Below are positions 1 through 5,021 of a DNA stretch of 5,615 bases, in pieces. The first letter of the stretch is position 1, and each line of letters begins with the position of its first letter. The notes beneath the pieces were generated by a model that was not told the DNA's origin, did not search any database, and saw nothing but the letters and a program-made list of their open reading frames with translations. This stretch comes from Acidimicrobiaceae bacterium (lineage in GTDB: Bacteria; Actinomycetota; Acidimicrobiia; Acidimicrobiales; RAAP-2): assembly GCA_003133075.1 (NCBI GenBank), contig PKZN01000156.1, positions 14,870-20,484 of the forward strand, given 5' to 3'. The translations under genes were made by a program, and so were the position numbers.

Positions 1-191
1 CGGGTAAGCCCTGCTTTATGACACCCGTTAACTAAACCGCAGGGCTGGGTCTAGGCGGATGTCGCTACCTAAGCAGCGAACGCAAGCTGAGGCTTGGCGT
101 TTATTTTTTGTTTCCGGCTCTTTAGCGTGGCTCCGGAGACCACGGCTCGCTTCTTTCACCTCGACGACTGACGTCGAAACCATTCACCCCC
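1..191 (-). ncRNA. ssrA: tmRNA (ssrA), 5' portion; 3' part lies beyond the left edge
   Basis: tmRNA rescues ribosomes stalled on broken mRNAs: charged with alanine and bound by SmpB, it adds a degradation tag to the unfinished protein. Read on the minus strand, the RNA begins at 191 with five G, then TGAATGGTTTCGAC, the typical tmRNA 5' end that pairs with the 3' tRNA-like part. PK1 is visible: stem 140-144 with 126-130, and second stem 133-137 with 113-117. An A-rich single strand of about 14 nt leads to the resume codon at 98-96. Beyond the tag, an H-type pseudoknot fits PK2: 56-63 with 20-27 (one G-U), and 39-46 with 7-14 (8 perfect pairs). The later pseudoknots, the T-arm and the CCA end are outside the window. 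The gene lies directly after smpB on the same strand, a common arrangement. Identity is very secure; the exact 5' end could shift by one G. Confidence 0.95.
69..98 (-). other. tmRNA tag-peptide reading frame (AKPQLAFAA, stop UAG)
   Basis: This is the internal messenger part of the tmRNA. Starting at GCC (98-96), the frame encodes A-K-P-Q-L-A-F-A-A and ends at TAG (71-69). The first alanine of the finished tag comes from the tmRNA itself, so the added tag would be A-AKPQLAFAA. The resume position is chosen from the TAAAC just before GCC, which resembles the TAGTC before the E. coli resume codon, with A at -4, and from its distance to PK1. The hydrophobic AFAA end fits the family ending (ALAA or similar) recognised by ClpXP-type proteases. 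Nine codons is slightly short, and UAG is less usual than UAA. The C-terminal half is firm; the first codon is inferred. Confidence 0.8.
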
Positions 192-222
192 TCGTTGTCG
201 CGACCCCTTTGGCCGCCTGAGG

Positions 223-228
223 AGTCTA
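223..228 (-). promoter_or_regulatory. Possible -10 box for ssrA
   Basis: TAGACT on the minus strand matches the actinobacterial -10 pattern TANNNT. It would start a transcript near 216, giving a leader of about 25 nt before the mature tmRNA 5' end at 191, which is normally made by RNase P cleavage. No good -35 is visible at 16-18 nt. ssrA could instead be made only by read-through from smpB. Confidence 0.3.
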
Positions 229-234
229 CCGCGA

Positions 235-255
235 GCCCTCGACGGCGAAGAGGGC
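235..255 (-). terminator. Hairpin between smpB and ssrA, weak terminator or processing site
   Basis: Perfect 6-bp inverted repeat (GCCCTC / GAGGGC) with a 9-nt loop, starting 1 nt after the smpB stop codon. No T-run follows on the minus strand, so it is not a standard intrinsic terminator. It may slow read-through, protect the smpB mRNA end or mark a cleavage point ahead of ssrA. The function is uncertain. Confidence 0.3.
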
Positions 256-256
256 G

Positions 257-775
257 TCAGCCGAACTTCTCCGCGTGGCGCACCGCCCGGGCCATGTCGC
301 GCTCGGCGTCGCGCTTGGCGAGCGCCTGTCGCTGGTCTTGTTGCTTGCGACCTTTCGCCAGACCGATCTCCACCTTCGCGCGACCCTCCTTGAAGTAGAG
401 CTTTAGGGGAATGATCGCGAGCGACTGGGCGTTGGCCTTGTGGCGCCACTGTTCGATCTCGCGCCGGTGCACCAAGAGCTTGCGCTTGCGGTCGGGGTCG
501 TGGCTCCCAAAGCCCACGGCGTAGCTCCACGGCGGCACGTGCATCTGGAAGAGCCAGAGTTCGTTGTCGTCGACGCGCACGTAACTCCCGGCGATCTGCG
601 CGGTGCCTTCGCGCAAGGACTTGACTTCGGACCCGACCAGTACCAAGCCGCACTCCAGGGTCTCCAAGATGTCGTAGTCGTGGCGGGCGCGTCGATTGGT
701 GGCCACGACACGGTCGTTGCCGGTATCTTCGCGCTTTTTCGCCCGACGGTCTTGAATCTGCTTGGCTCGAGCCAC
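257..775 (-). CDS. smpB: SsrA-binding protein SmpB
   Basis: SmpB binds the tRNA-like end of tmRNA and carries it into the stalled ribosome's A site, its C-terminal tail acting in the decoding centre and mRNA channel. The frame gives 172 aa with family signatures: VATNRRARHDY (about 24-34), GSEVKSLREG (48-57), the SYVRVDDNELWL strand (64-75), HDPDRKRKLL (92-100) and PLKLYF (123-128), then a charged helical tail. The basic N-terminus (RAKQIQDRRAKKRE) makes it a little longer than the usual 150-160 aa. The start is GTG at 775: no ATG lies nearby, and a TANNNT -10 box ends exactly 6 nt upstream, suggesting a leaderless transcript. A second GTG at 706 would begin inside the conserved core. The tail reads KQQDQR where relatives usually have (H/Y)DKR. 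ssrA follows directly downstream. The frame stays open upstream to 1117, but that part is antisense to mec and looks non-coding. Confidence 0.95.
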   Translation of the reverse strand: MARAKQIQDRRAKKREDTGNDRVVATNRRARHDYDILETLECGLVLVGSEVKSLREGTAQIAGSYVRVDDNELWLFQMHVPPWSYAVGFGSHDPDRKRKLLVHRREIEQWRHKANAQSLAIIPLKLYFKEGRAKVEIGLAKGRKQQDQRQALAKRDAERDMARAVRHAEKFG

Positions 776-781
776 CCGGCC

Positions 782-813
782 AGCGTAGTGACGTGACCAG
801 CGCCCGGTGGTCC
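782..813 (-). promoter_or_regulatory. smpB promoter, leaderless type
   Basis: On the minus strand a -10 box TACGCT (787-782) is followed by exactly 6 nt and the GTG start codon, so transcription probably begins at or next to the start codon. A weak -35-like GGACCA lies at 813-808 with a long 20-nt spacer. The mec promoter has the same layout facing the other way, and the sequence TCACTA spans the -10 start in both. No ribosome binding site precedes the GTG, as expected for leaderless genes. Confidence 0.6.
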
Positions 814-821
814 CCTCACTA
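786..821. repeat. 36-bp interrupted palindrome in the smpB/mec divergent region
   Basis: The pattern is TAGTGA-N3-GACCA-N8-TGGTC-N3-TCACTA, with all eleven bases of each arm matching perfectly and equal gaps on both sides. The outer arms overlap both -10 boxes, and the inner arms occupy the -35-like positions of both promoters. It may be two mirror-image promoters, or an operator for a regulator acting on both genes; the sequence alone does not decide. Confidence 0.6.
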
Positions 822-825
822 GGGT
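794..825 (+). promoter_or_regulatory. mec promoter, leaderless type
   Basis: The -10 box TAGGGT (820-825) ends 6 nt before the GTG start at 832. A -35-like TGACCA lies at 794-799, with a long 20-nt spacer. The same TAGGGT-N6-GTG layout appears before the LON-domain gene at 3986, and the opposing smpB promoter mirrors it, which supports the reading. Confidence 0.6.
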
Positions 826-831
826 GGCGAG

Positions 832-1233
832 GTGCTGACGCTGCGTTCGAGTGACCGCGACACCCTTCTCGCGACGTGCGTGCGGGCGCTGCCCAACGAA
901 GGCTGCGGGCTGCTGCTCGGGAGCGCCGACGGCGCGGTGCAAGTGGTCGTGGCGAGTGAGAACGTCGCCGACTCCGCCAAGGTCTACGAGATCGACCCCA
1001 AGGTGCTCCTTCGCGCGTACCGGCGGGCCGAGAACGAAGGACTCGAGGTCCTCGGCGTGTTCCACTCCCACACCCACAGCGAGGCCTACCCGAGCCCGAC
1101 CGACGTCGCCCAGGCACCCGACCCCTCGTGGCACTACGTCATTGTCTCTTTCGCGCGTCGACCGAGCGTGGTGCGGAGCTACCGGATCGAAAACGACCTG
1201 GTCACCGAGGAGCCGGTCCTCATCGTCGAGTAA
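832..1233 (+). CDS. mec: Mec-type JAMM/Mov34 zinc peptidase (CysO-cysteine hydrolase)
   Basis: JAMM metallopeptidases cut after the C-terminal glycine of ubiquitin-like proteins. In M. tuberculosis, Mec releases cysteine from the CysO-cysteine adduct in the cytoplasm. The 133-aa frame is essentially one such domain. The zinc motif HxHx7SxxD is complete: His78, His80, Ser88 and Asp91, within HSHTHSEAYPSPTD. The catalytic Glu is probably Glu23 in NEGCGLLLG. It has no signal peptide or membrane segment. The start is GTG at 832, placed 6 nt after a -10 box with no ribosome binding site. cysO and cysM follow on the same strand, which makes the assignment to this pathway firm; the 94-nt gap before cysO holds a second candidate promoter. 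Because CysO here has two extra C-terminal residues, this enzyme may also trim the CysO precursor (inference). Confidence 0.92.
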   Translation: MLTLRSSDRDTLLATCVRALPNEGCGLLLGSADGAVQVVVASENVADSAKVYEIDPKVLLRAYRRAENEGLEVLGVFHSHTHSEAYPSPTDVAQAPDPSWHYVIVSFARRPSVVRSYRIENDLVTEEPVLIVE

Positions 1234-1251
1234 GCGGATGAGGGAAAAATC

Positions 1252-1282
1252 TCGACACGAAGAGCCCGCGAGCCGATAAAGT
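1252..1282 (+). promoter_or_regulatory. Candidate promoter for cysO-cysM
   Basis: TCGACA (1252-1257, 5 of 6 to TTGACA) and TAAAGT (1277-1282, fits TANNNT) are separated by 19 nt. Transcription would start near 1289, giving a leader of about 39 nt that includes the cysO ribosome binding site. The long spacer makes it tentative. The palindrome at 1281-1306 covers the -10 edge and the predicted start. Confidence 0.4.
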
Positions 1283-1306
1283 TGACTCAGTAGGTCAGGA
1301 ATCAAC
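1281..1306. promoter_or_regulatory. Candidate operator upstream of cysO
   Basis: A 26-bp imperfect palindrome, GTTGACTC-N10-GAATCAAC, has 7 of 8 arm positions pairing. A second, inner inverted pair TGAC-N7-GTCA lies at 1283-1297. It overlaps the predicted -10 and start site of the cysO promoter, a typical repressor position. GACT/GGTC-like half sites recall those of Rrf2-family Fe-S or cysteine regulators, but the regulator is not known. Confidence 0.4.
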
Positions 1307-1327
1307 GCAGCGTACGAAAGAGGCGTC

Positions 1328-1609
1328 ATGTCGGCAGTACTACGGATACCAACCGTCCTTCGTCCCTCCATGGGTGGCGAGAGTGTCATCGCGGTCGAGG
1401 GTTCGACCGTGGGCGAGGTTCTCCTGACCCTGACGACGACCTATCCCGCGATCAAGGGCCAGCTCCTCAACGCGGACGGCACGCTGCACCGCTTCCTCAA
1501 CGTCTACGTCAACGACGACGACGTGCGCTACCTCGGTGGGGTAGAGGCGCGGATCGCCAACGATGACGAGATCACGCTGCTGCCAGCGGTGGCGGGCGGC
1601 GCCTGGTAG
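1328..1609 (+). CDS. cysO: CysO-like ubiquitin-fold sulfur carrier (MoaD/ThiS family)
   Basis: Small beta-grasp sulfur carrier. In the M. tuberculosis pathway its C-terminal glycine is adenylated and converted to a thiocarboxylate by a MoeZ-type enzyme (not in this window), and CysM then uses that sulfur. The 93-aa product starts MSAVLRIPTVLRP and holds the conserved core LHRFLNVYVNDDDVRYLGG (53-71) and ITLLPAVAGG (82-91). The tail ends GGAW: two residues follow the functional Gly90-Gly91, whereas M. tuberculosis CysO, as I recall it, ends at GG. The thiocarboxylate cannot form until Ala-Trp is removed, and the Mec JAMM peptidase is the obvious candidate, as described for QbsD acting on QbsE in Pseudomonas. 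The ATG at 1328 follows an AAAGAGG ribosome binding site by 4 nt. The stop codon overlaps the cysM start by one base. Confidence 0.93.
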   Translation: MSAVLRIPTVLRPSMGGESVIAVEGSTVGEVLLTLTTTYPAIKGQLLNADGTLHRFLNVYVNDDDVRYLGGVEARIANDDEITLLPAVAGGAW

Positions 1610-2574
1610 TGACGCGCTACGCCTCAGTGCTCGACCTGGTGGGCAACACCCCCGTGGTCGACGTGAGCGCCCTCTCTCCCAAGTCCAACGTCACGATTCT
1701 CGCGAAACTCGAGGGGCGTAATCCCGCGGGCTCGGTGAAGGACCGCGTGGCCCTCTCCCTCGTCGAGGCGGCCGAGCGCGACGGACGACTCATCGTCGGC
1801 AAGCCCGACCAGATCCTCATCGAACCCTCCTCGGGCAACACCGGCATCGCCCTCGCGCTGGTGTGTCGGCTGCGCGACTACCACTTAAAGGTGGTACTGC
1901 CGACCAACGTCTCACCCGAGCGCCGGCAGTTGCTGTTGGCCTTCGGGGCCGAGATCATCGACTCGCCCGGCGCCGAAGGGTCCAACGGGGCCGTGCGCCT
2001 GGCGCAGCGTCTCAGTGAGGAGAACCCCGAGTGGGTCTTCCTCTACCAGTACGCCAACCCCGCGAACCCGCTCGCGCACTACTCGACGACGGGCCCCGAG
2101 ATCTTGGCCGACGTCCCGGAGATCACCCACTTCGTGGCGCGACTGGGGACCTCGGGCACCTTGATGGGCGTGGGTCGATTCTTAAAGGAGCGTCGTCCCG
2201 ACGTGCAGATCTGGGCCGTGGAACCGCCCAGCGGCGAGATCGTCGACGGGCTGCGCAGCCTCGACGACGGTTACGTACCCCCGATCTTCACCGACAACGA
2301 CGGGGAGCACCTCTTGAACCGCAAGGTGATCGTGCGGGCGCGAGAGTCGATCGAGTGGACGCGGAAACTCACCGAGGTTGGTCTCTTCGTGGGGCTCTCC
2401 TCGGGTGCCGCGATGGCCGGGGCCGTCAAGTGCGCCGCGACGATCGACGACGAGGTGAGCGCCACCATCGTGACCTTGATCGCCGACGACGGTTGGAAGT
2501 ATCTCTCGACGGGCGCCTGGAGCGATGACGTCGACGACGTCGTCGAGCGCGCCAAGTCAATCATCTACTTTTAG
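1609..2574 (+). CDS. cysM: O-phosphoserine sulfhydrylase / cysteine synthase CysM
   Basis: PLP enzyme of fold type II. In M. tuberculosis it makes an aminoacrylate from O-phosphoserine and adds sulfur from the CysO thiocarboxylate, giving CysO-cysteine. The 321 aa match that enzyme's length and course. Visible motifs are GNTP (12-15), GSVKDR with the PLP lysine Lys44, PSSGNTG (73-79) for the substrate carboxylate, GTSGT (180-184) for the PLP phosphate, and SSGAA (264-268). Arg215 in DGLRSLDDG aligns with Arg220 of M. tuberculosis CysM, reported to recognise O-phosphoserine, which favours this substrate over O-acetylserine. The C-terminal stretch YLSTGAWSDD...SIIYF matches the family tail that closes over the active site. 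The GTG start overlaps the cysO stop (TAGTG), so translation is probably coupled, giving matched amounts of both partners. Two rare TTA leucine codons occur. Confidence 0.95.
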   Translation: MTRYASVLDLVGNTPVVDVSALSPKSNVTILAKLEGRNPAGSVKDRVALSLVEAAERDGRLIVGKPDQILIEPSSGNTGIALALVCRLRDYHLKVVLPTNVSPERRQLLLAFGAEIIDSPGAEGSNGAVRLAQRLSEENPEWVFLYQYANPANPLAHYSTTGPEILADVPEITHFVARLGTSGTLMGVGRFLKERRPDVQIWAVEPPSGEIVDGLRSLDDGYVPPIFTDNDGEHLLNRKVIVRARESIEWTRKLTEVGLFVGLSSGAAMAGAVKCAATIDDEVSATIVTLIADDGWKYLSTGAWSDDVDDVVERAKSIIYF

Positions 2575-2600
2575 TCACCGACCTACCCCGCAAACTCCAC

Positions 2601-2630
2601 TACCGTGGTCTCGCACGTTCGCTGAAGGAG
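2601..2630 (+). promoter_or_regulatory. Possible -10 box and ribosome binding site for rph
   Basis: TACCGT (2601-2606) fits TANNNT and would start a short leader near 2613. AAGGAG (2625-2630) is a strong ribosome binding site 4 nt before the ATG at 2635, and it decides the rph start. No clear -35 is seen, so rph may also be read from the cysM transcript. Confidence 0.45.
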
Positions 2631-2634
2631 ACCC

Positions 2635-3381
2635 ATGTCCGTATCTCGAGTTGACGGTCGCGCCGTCGACGAAGCGCGACCGCTCTCCTTCGAGCGAGAC
2701 TTCACCGAAATGGCCGCCGGTTCGGTACTGGTGAGCTTCGGTCGCACGCGGGTGCTCTGCACGGCGTCGGTGGATGAGGACGTGCCGCGTTGGCTCAAGG
2801 GCAAGGGTCGCGGCTGGGTAAGCGCGGAGTACTCGATGCTCCCCGGCTCGACCCCCGATCGGGCCGACCGCGAAGCCGCCAAGGGCAAGCAGTCCGGTCG
2901 TACCCAGGAGATCCAGCGACTCATCGGGCGCTCCCTGCGCAGCGTGACGCGCTTGGAACTGCTACCCGACTTGCAGATTCTGGTGGACTGTGACGTGTTG
3001 CAGGCCGACGGGGGCACGCGCACCGCCGCGATCTGTGGCGGGTACGTCGCCCTACACGACGCCGTCTCTCGGCTGGTCCTGAGCGGTCGGATTAGTGAAC
3101 ACGCGCTGAGTGACGAGGTCGCCGCGGTGTCGGTGGGCATCGTCGGGGGCGTCGCGATGCTCGACCTGCCCTACGAAGAAGACGTCCGAGCGGACACCGA
3201 CATGAACGTGGTGATGACCGGGACGGGTCGCTTCGTCGAGGTGCAAGGAACGGCCGAACACGAAACCTTTGACCGCAAGGAACTTGACGATCTTTTGGAC
3301 TTAGCGGCGCTCGGCATCGGTCGGATCGTCGCGGCCCAGCGCGAGGTACTCGCGACGGCGCCGACCCCGAGGACGACGTGA
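2635..3381 (+). CDS. rph: Ribonuclease PH
   Basis: Phosphate-dependent 3'-to-5' exoribonuclease that trims tRNA precursors and other RNA 3' ends, working as a hexameric ring. The 248 aa cover the whole family length (E. coli 238). The core is easy to follow: GSVLVSFGRTRVLCTAS (29-45), PRWLKGKGRGWVSAEYSMLP (51-70), AAKGKQSGRTQEIQRLIGRSLR (81-102), DCDVLQADGGTRTAAI (118-133), TDMNVVMT (188-195) and VEVQGTAE (201-208). Arg89 aligns with the phosphate-binding Arg86 of E. coli, GGTR (126-129) forms part of the phosphate site, and Asp189 is a conserved acidic active-site residue. A strong AAGGAG precedes the ATG. The last codons overlap the rdgB start by 4 nt (GTGA). The short C-terminal tail ATAPTPRTT is not conserved. 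M. tuberculosis has the same rph-rdgB order. Confidence 0.97.
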   Translation: MSVSRVDGRAVDEARPLSFERDFTEMAAGSVLVSFGRTRVLCTASVDEDVPRWLKGKGRGWVSAEYSMLPGSTPDRADREAAKGKQSGRTQEIQRLIGRSLRSVTRLELLPDLQILVDCDVLQADGGTRTAAICGGYVALHDAVSRLVLSGRISEHALSDEVAAVSVGIVGGVAMLDLPYEEDVRADTDMNVVMTGTGRFVEVQGTAEHETFDRKELDDLLDLAALGIGRIVAAQREVLATAPTPRTT

Positions 3382-3962
3382 GCACTTTCGTCCTCGCCAC
3401 CGCCAATCCTCACAAGACCGAGGAGATTCGCCGCGTCCTGGCCGACTTCGATCTCGAGCTGCTACCTCGCCCGAGTGACGTCCCCGAAGTCGACGAGACC
3501 GAGGACACCCTGCAGGGCAACGCGCTGATCAAGGCGAGGGCGCTCTGTCTCGCCACCGGGCACCCGGCGGTCGCCGACGACACGGGGCTGTTTATCGACG
3601 CCCTCGACGGCCGTCCCGGGGTCTACAGCGCCCGTTTCGCGGGCGAGGGGGCCACCTTCGAGGACAACGTCAACAAGGTCCTCACCGAGCTCGGCGGCGT
3701 CAAGGAACCTGATCGCACCGCTCGTTTTCGCACCGTGATCGCCGCGGTCTATCCCGACGGTGAGTCCTGGTGGGTCGAGGGCGTCTTAGAGGGAACGGTG
3801 CTGCGCGAGCGTCGAGGCGAGCACGGATTCGGGTACGACCCGATCTTCGCACCCCTCGGCGAAGGTGGCCGTTCCCTCGCCGAGTTGAGCCCCGACGAGA
3901 AGAACGCCATCTCGCATCGCGGGAACGCGCTGCGATCGTTCGCGGCCAAGTTGCGTGACTAG
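3378..3962 (+). CDS. rdgB: dITP/XTP pyrophosphatase (RdgB/HAM1 family)
   Basis: Removes deaminated purine nucleotides (dITP, ITP, XTP) by cutting them to monophosphate and pyrophosphate, keeping them out of DNA and RNA. The 194 aa equal the family's usual length. Signatures are LATANPHKTEEI (6-17; nucleotide-binding Asn10 and Lys13), GNALIKA (47-53), VADDTGLFIDALDGRPGVYSARFAG (66-89; metal- and base-site acidic residues Asp67 and Asp68), HGFGYDPIF (149-157) and SHRGNALR (179-186). The GTG start lies inside the rph stop region (GTGA overlap), so translation is probably coupled to rph. The alternative name is non-canonical purine NTP pyrophosphatase. The gene ends 35 nt before the LON-domain gene, which has its own promoter. 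Confidence 0.96.
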   Translation: MSTFVLATANPHKTEEIRRVLADFDLELLPRPSDVPEVDETEDTLQGNALIKARALCLATGHPAVADDTGLFIDALDGRPGVYSARFAGEGATFEDNVNKVLTELGGVKEPDRTARFRTVIAAVYPDGESWWVEGVLEGTVLRERRGEHGFGYDPIFAPLGEGGRSLAELSPDEKNAISHRGNALRSFAAKLRD

Positions 3963-3985
3963 TTCGTTCGCGTGATGTTCACCCG

Positions 3986-3991
3986 TAGGGT
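3986..3991 (+). promoter_or_regulatory. Leaderless -10 box for the LON-domain gene
   Basis: TAGGGT ends exactly 6 nt before the GTG at 3998, the same hexamer and spacing as before mec. A -35 is not obvious in the 23 nt after the rdgB stop. The position supports 3998 as the start over the internal ATG at 4019, and no ribosome binding site is seen at the preferred distance. Confidence 0.55.
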
Positions 3992-3997
3992 GGGAGA

Positions 3998-4639
3998 GTG
4001 ACGAACCGAGAGCTCGCGATGTTCCCGCTGGGCATGGTGGTCTTTCCCCATCAGACCGTGGGGCTGTGCGTGTTCGAACCCCGCTACCACGCGCTCTTAG
4101 CCGACGTCGAGCACGAGCGTCGTTTCGGTACGTGCTTGATCGAGCGCGGCAACGAGGTCGGGGGCAGTGACGAGCGAACCTCGGTGGGCACGCTGGTGGA
4201 GATCCTCGGGTCACATCAGCTGAGTAACGGCCAGACCCTCATCGTGGTCGAGGGCATCGAGTGTTTCGAGGTGGAGGCGTGGCTCGAGGACGATCCCTAC
4301 CCGCGAGCTCGCGTGGGCCAGCGTTGTTGTGACGACGTCGCGGTCGAGCCGGCGTTACTCAAGTCGACCGAGTCGGGGGTGCGGGCCCTGCGGGCGCTGC
4401 AAAGCGAAGTAGTGGCCGACCAGTGCCTCCAGCGTGACTGCGCCATGGACCCTGATCCGGGGGTGCGCGCGTGGCAACTCTGCGCGCTGACCCCGATGTC
4501 GATCCTCGATCAGTTCAAGGTGCTCAGTCTGAGCAATCCCAACGACCGCCTGCGACTGGTGGCCGAGATCTGCTGCGAGCGCTACGGCGACTACCAGCGC
4601 ATGCTCGCGGTGGACGAGTTGCGCGCGCCCTCGAGCTAG
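3998..4639 (+). CDS. Stand-alone LON substrate-binding (N-terminal) domain protein
   Basis: The product looks like the N-terminal domain of the Lon protease without the AAA+ ATPase or the Ser-Lys peptidase, so it cannot degrade proteins by itself. Within 213 aa the domain opening is clear: MFPLGMVVFPHQTVGLCVFEPRYHALLADV (8-37), then FGTCLIERGNEVGG (43-56), VGTLVEILGSHQLSNGQTLIVVEGIECFEVEAW (63-95) and a helical second half. Such single-domain proteins are common in actinobacteria and other bacteria; their role is not well known and may be peptide binding or acting as an adaptor. The start is GTG at 3998, set by the -10 box 6 nt upstream. Several cysteines occur (for example Cys109-Cys110 and Cys187-Cys188), without a clear metal-binding spacing. 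The stop codon overlaps that of the convergent FKBP gene. Confidence 0.88.
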   Translation: MTNRELAMFPLGMVVFPHQTVGLCVFEPRYHALLADVEHERRFGTCLIERGNEVGGSDERTSVGTLVEILGSHQLSNGQTLIVVEGIECFEVEAWLEDDPYPRARVGQRCCDDVAVEPALLKSTESGVRALRALQSEVVADQCLQRDCAMDPDPGVRAWQLCALTPMSILDQFKVLSLSNPNDRLRLVAEICCERYGDYQRMLAVDELRAPSS

Positions 4640-5007
4640 CGCAACTCCAAGAGGTCGACGACGAAGATCAGCGTCTCATTGGGCGCGATTACCCCGCCCG
4701 CGCCACGCTCGCCGTAGCCGAGGTGAGCGGGGATGACCAATCGACGACGACCGCCGACGCGCATACCGACGACACCCTGATCCCAGCCCTTGATGACCTG
4801 ACCGGCCCCGAGAGCGAAGACGAAGGGTTCGTTGCGGTTCCACGACGCGTCGAACTCCTCGCCGCTCGAGACCCCCACGCCGACGTAGTGCACGACGGCG
4901 CGACGTCCCGAGGTCGCTTCCTCACCGTCGCCCTCGATGAGGTCTTCGATCAGGAGCGTGTCGGGCGCGGGGCCCATGTAGGGGTCAACGAGGGGTTTGT
5001 CGGCCAT
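4636..5007 (-). CDS. FKBP-type peptidyl-prolyl cis-trans isomerase
   Basis: Catalyses cis-trans turnover of proline bonds during protein folding. The 123-aa protein is a single FKBP domain behind a short N-terminal extension (about 30 aa), with no signal peptide or lipobox, so it should be cytoplasmic. The FK506-pocket residues, compared with human FKBP12, are all present: Tyr41, Phe52, Asp53, Phe62, Val71, Ile72, Trp75, Tyr98 and Phe115. The motifs are HYVG, FDASW, GAGQVIKGWDQGVVGM, LGYGERG and LIFVVDLLEL. There is no flap insertion and no His-rich tail, so it is not SlyD. It begins 14 nt after the upstream helicase gene's stop on the same strand, which suggests co-transcription. The ATG is preceded only by a weak GAG. 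The stop codon shares the CTAG with the convergent LON-domain gene. Confidence 0.94.
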   Translation of the reverse strand: MADKPLVDPYMGPAPDTLLIEDLIEGDGEEATSGRRAVVHYVGVGVSSGEEFDASWNRNEPFVFALGAGQVIKGWDQGVVGMRVGGRRRLVIPAHLGYGERGAGGVIAPNETLIFVVDLLELR

Positions 5008-5021
5008 GGCGCAGGACTCTA

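Noticed and set aside
776..1117. Upstream extension of the smpB frame (ATG at 1117, 286 aa in total)
   Set aside because: The extra part is Arg/Ser/Pro-rich, antisense to mec and unlike SmpB; GTG at 775 has a matching -10 box.
1225..1256. GTCGAG ... CTCGAC inverted repeat around the mec stop as a terminator
   Set aside because: Six-bp arms with a 20-nt loop and no T-run; it lacks terminator form.
1282..1287. TTGACT as a -35 box for cysO
   Set aside because: No TANNNT at a workable distance downstream (the nearest, poor candidate has a 25-nt spacer); it fits better as part of the palindrome.
403..1389. Long minus-strand open frame of 328 aa across mec and smpB
   Set aside because: It is antisense to mec and overlaps smpB in another frame; no recognisable domain, composition of a GC-rich shadow.
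2031..2528. Plus-strand open frame of 165 aa inside cysM
   Set aside because: Arg/Gly-rich shadow of cysM with no family features.
1868..4363. Rare TTA leucine codons in cysM (2), rph, rdgB and the LON-domain gene (2) as a bldA-like control signal
   Set aside because: They are spread over ordinary housekeeping genes, and TTA control is a Streptomyces trait not supported here.
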